Assembly: GCA_016194635.1 (NCBI GenBank)
Contig: JACQBC010000001.1
Location: 186,001-250,000 of the forward strand
Direction: 5' to 3'
DNA: 64,000 bases
DNA from: Gammaproteobacteria bacterium
Lineage (GTDB): Bacteria > Pseudomonadota > Gammaproteobacteria > UBA6429 > Thiohalophilaceae
The notes beneath the pieces are model-generated. The model did not search any database. It saw nothing but the letters and a program-made list of their open reading frames with translations, and was not told the DNA's origin. Below, one piece after another: positions 62,067 through 64,000 of the stretch (position 1 is the first letter of the stretch; every line of letters begins with the position of its first letter). The position numbers and the translations under genes were made by a program.

Positions 62067-62112
62067 ATCCGTCCTAAAAAAGCCGGTTTGAACCGGCTTT
62101 TTTAGGACGGAT
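62067..62112. terminator. Bidirectional terminator between rpsT and proB
   Basis: A perfect 22-bp inverted repeat (62067-62088 and 62091-62112) with a 2-nt TG spacer. GCCGGTT/AACCGGC forms the central stem, flanked by A6 and T6, so both strands end a hairpin in a U-run. It serves rpsT on the plus strand and proB on the minus strand. Confidence 0.93.
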
Positions 62113-62186
62113 TGAAAAACCAATTAAAATTCACGCTGGCGCTGCGTTTCATAATATCTACAACCACATCTTTTTGGAATGTCTTT

Positions 62187-63308
62187 TTAAATTAACACCA
62201 AGTTATCGCGATGGATCAATTCGGGCTCATCCAAATAACCTAGGATGGATTCAATACGATCACTGGGTTGGCCTTTAATTTTATTAATTTCCGCGGCGGA
62301 GTAGTTCACCAAGCCACGGGCGATCTCGCCACCGGCCTCATCAACGCAGGCCACCACTTCACCGCGCATAAAATCTCCCGACACCGTTTTAACACCCACC
62401 GCCAACAAACTCTTGCCCTGTTGTTTTAGTACTTTGGCCGCGCCCGCGTCGATGGTTAATTGACCGCGTAATTGCAAATGGCCCGCCAGCCATTGTTTGC
62501 GGGCCACTACCGGCACCTGGGTGGCCACCAGATAACTACCGATCATTTCCACGGCGCGCAGCTTTAATAACACATTCTCCATCCGTCCGTGGGCAATCGC
62601 GGTAGAAGCGCCGGAACGCGCCGCCAAACGTGCGGCGCGTAACTTGGTATACATACCGCCACGCCCCAAGGTCCCGGCTTTACTGGAGACCATGCTATCC
62701 AGCGAGGTATCCTCGGCCTGCATCTCACTCACCAACTTAGCATCGCGATGTTCACGCGGATTCTTATCATACAAACCTTGTTGATCAGTCAGGATAATCA
62801 AATGATCCGCTTCCAGCAGGTTGGTCACCAGGGCACCGAGCGTGTCGTTATCGCCGAATTTAATTTCCTCGAATACCACCGTATCATTTTCATTGATGAT
62901 CGGCACCACACCCAAGTCCAACAGGGTGCGCAGCGTACTGCGTGCGTTGAGATAACGTTTGCGATTGGCTAAATCGTCGTGGGTTAATAATACCTGCGCG
63001 GTCTTCAAACCGTATTTTTGAAATTCGGTCTCATATGCCTGCACCAAGCCCATTTGTCCGATGGCGGCGGCGGCCTGTAATTCGTGCAACGCGTGCGGGC
63101 GTTGTTTCCAGCCCAAACGCGCCATGCCCTCGGCGACCGCACCGGAGGATACTAATACGATCTCCATGCCTTGTTGACGCAACTGTGCAATCTGCTGCAC
63201 CCAAGCCGCGATACCGGCACGGTTGAGACCCTGACCATCAGAGGTCAACAAGGCGCTGCCGATTTTAATGATCCAACGGGTGGCTGTCTGGAGTGTCTGC
63301 CGGGTCAT
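62187..63308 (-). CDS. proB: Glutamate 5-kinase ProB
   Basis: 373 residues from ATG 63308; the frame continues to 63425 inside obgE and was rejected. Amino-acid kinase domain (about 1-260) with [25 protein letters not shown], and [24 protein letters not shown]-terminal PUA domain (about 275-365). It phosphorylates glutamate for proline synthesis. The start overlaps the obgE end by 44 nt; obgE-proB is the order in PAO1 as well. Confidence 0.97.
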   Translation of the reverse strand: MTRQTLQTATRWIIKIGSALLTSDGQGLNRAGIAAWVQQIAQLRQQGMEIVLVSSGAVAEGMARLGWKQRPHALHELQAAAAIGQMGLVQAYETEFQKYGLKTAQVLLTHDDLANRKRYLNARSTLRTLLDLGVVPIINENDTVVFEEIKFGDNDTLGALVTNLLEADHLIILTDQQGLYDKNPREHRDAKLVSEMQAEDTSLDSMVSSKAGTLGRGGMYTKLRAARLAARSGASTAIAHGRMENVLLKLRAVEMIGSYLVATQVPVVARKQWLAGHLQLRGQLTIDAGAAKVLKQQGKSLLAVGVKTVSGDFMRGEVVACVDEAGGEIARGLVNYSAAEINKIKGQPSDRIESILGYLDEPELIHRDNLVLI

Positions 63309-64000
63309 GGGTGGTCTGTTTTTGTTGTTCGACAAAATGCATGATATCAAAACACAATTGCGCCGTACCTTGTTTTTTAAGCGCCGCGATGCGATACACC
63401 GGCCCATTCCACTGTAGACGTGCAATCACATCAGCGCAACGCGCCTCGCTTTCCGCCGCCGGGATAAGATCCAATTTATTCAAAACCAACCAACGCGCGT
63501 AACCGGTTAACACTGCGTCGTATTTTGCCAATTCATTTTCAATAATACGCACAGCATCCACCGGATCGGAATCATCAAACGGCGCCATATCAACCAAATG
63601 CAACAACAAGCGGGTACGCGACACGTGGCGCAGAAACTGCAAGCCCAAACCGGCGCCTTCGGCGGCCCCGGCGATGATCCCAGGAATGTCCGCTACTACA
63701 AAGCTGTGAGTACTGTCGATGCGCACCACACCTAAATTCGGATACAGTGTGGTAAAAGGATAATCCGCGACCTTGGGTTTGGCCGAGGAAATCGACCGGA
63801 TCAAGGTCGACTTGCCGGCGTTAGGCAAACCCAACAAACCCACGTCGGCTAATACTTTCATTTCCAAACGCAAGTGGCGTGCCTCGCCGGGTTTGCCAAG
63901 GGTAAATTTTCGCGGTGCGCGGTTAGTACTGGTTTTGAAGTGGGTGTTGCCCAAACCGTGGTAGCCGCCTTTGGCCACCAGTAATTGTTGTTCATGGGTG
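63265..64000 (-). CDS. obgE: Obg-family GTPase, 3' part (truncated by window edge)
   Basis: The C-terminal 244 residues; the frame stays open past the window end with [17 protein letters not shown]. The end of the Obg glycine-rich fold ([20 protein letters not shown]) is followed by the G domain: G1 [10 protein letters not shown]2 [10 protein letters not shown]3 [13 protein letters not shown]4 NKLD. The C-terminal OCT region is short and acidic. ObgE is a ribosome-associated GTPase in 50S assembly. A GTG at 63978 is internal, not the start. Confidence 0.96.
   Translation of the reverse strand, partial: THEQQLLVAKGGYHGLGNTHFKTSTNRAPRKFTLGKPGEARHLRLEMKVLADVGLLGLPNAGKSTLIRSISSAKPKVADYPFTTLYPNLGVVRIDSTHSFVVADIPGIIAGAAEGAGLGLQFLRHVSRTRLLLHLVDMAPFDDSDPVDAVRIIENELAKYDAVLTGYARWLVLNKLDLIPAAESEARCADVIARLQWNGPVYRIAALKKQGTAQLCFDIMHFVEQQKQTTHDPADTPDSHPLDH

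Noticed and set aside
63309-63425. N-terminal extension of ProB
   Set aside because: It lies within obgE in another frame; the kinase domain begins right after ATG 63308.

Overview
The window reads as chromosome from a gammaproteobacterium. The evidence is the gene content (long-form PstC/PstA, GcvR-like ACT protein, PtsP, RppH, AmpD/AmpE, Dam, BtuBCDF, Fim/Pil minor pilins, a TIGR04211-type SH3 protein) and the gene order. From memory of the Pseudomonas aeruginosa PAO1 map, both ends of the window follow its order clpB-yfiH-rluD-comL ... (thiO-like)-fimT-pilV-pilW-pilX-pilY1-pilE-ispH-fkpB-lspA-ileS-ribF-mviN-rpsT ... proB-obg. Here about 38 kb of other genes lie between bamD/comL and the thiO-like gene, and the pilSR pair found there in PAO1 is missing. 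I cannot name a genus. No transposase, integrase, phage gene or CRISPR array is visible.

Layout. 1-8 kb: 5' part of clpB with a sigma-32-like promoter, a one-domain glutamate-synthase-like flavoprotein, a probable operon rluD-pgeF-ZIP transporter-gcvR-def, then bamD and a Sel1-repeat protein. 8-17 kb: a complete phosphate regulon phoB-phoR-pstS-pstC-pstA-pstB-phoU on the minus strand with recognisable PHO boxes. 17-24.8 kb: SH3/anchor protein, argE, a secreted Cys-containing unknown, argA, dam, a pseudo-receiver and a PilB/GspE-type ATPase. 24.8-34.4 kb: ptsP, rppH, a HAD phosphatase, then a vitamin B12 uptake and use cluster (btuC, btuD, a cobalamin riboswitch in front of btuB, a TonB-like protein, a PduO-type adenosyltransferase) with an orphan ParA-like ATPase. 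34.8-38.4 kb: response regulator, large sensor kinase and OmpA-type lipoprotein resembling the PdsR/PdsS/PdsO set of the 'proteobacterial dedicated sortase' system, with no sortase or LPXTG target in view. 38.7-46.4 kb: btuF, ampE, ampD, nadC, iscR-like regulator, a 577-residue unknown, tRNA-Thr(CGU), a Fur-family regulator, thiO. 46.5-53.9 kb: minor-pilin/PilY1 cluster. 53.9-64 kb: ispH, fkpB, lspA, ileS, ribF, murJ, rpsT, proB and the 3' part of obgE.

The most unusual structure is a dispersed palindromic element. Five clear copies (22246-22363, 38549-38678, 42635-42756, 54835-54964, 56072-56183) and one decayed half copy (about 1268-1296) share a conserved 50-52 nt core. Each core is enclosed by 31-40 bp inverted-repeat arms that are almost perfect within a copy but unrelated between copies. 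All six lie 16-109 nt downstream of a stop codon. The core can form two small hairpins whose loops are GGGA or GGAA (both GNRA), with a paired compensatory change between copies A and B. Two copies sit between genes of the ileS-lspA-fkpB-ispH operon. This inverts the usual REP/REPIN design, where the arms are conserved and the spacer varies.

Two other systems deserve attention: the PdsRSO-like signalling set without its sortase, and a PHO-box promoter whose -10 lies so close to the pstC start codon that it predicts a leaderless mRNA.
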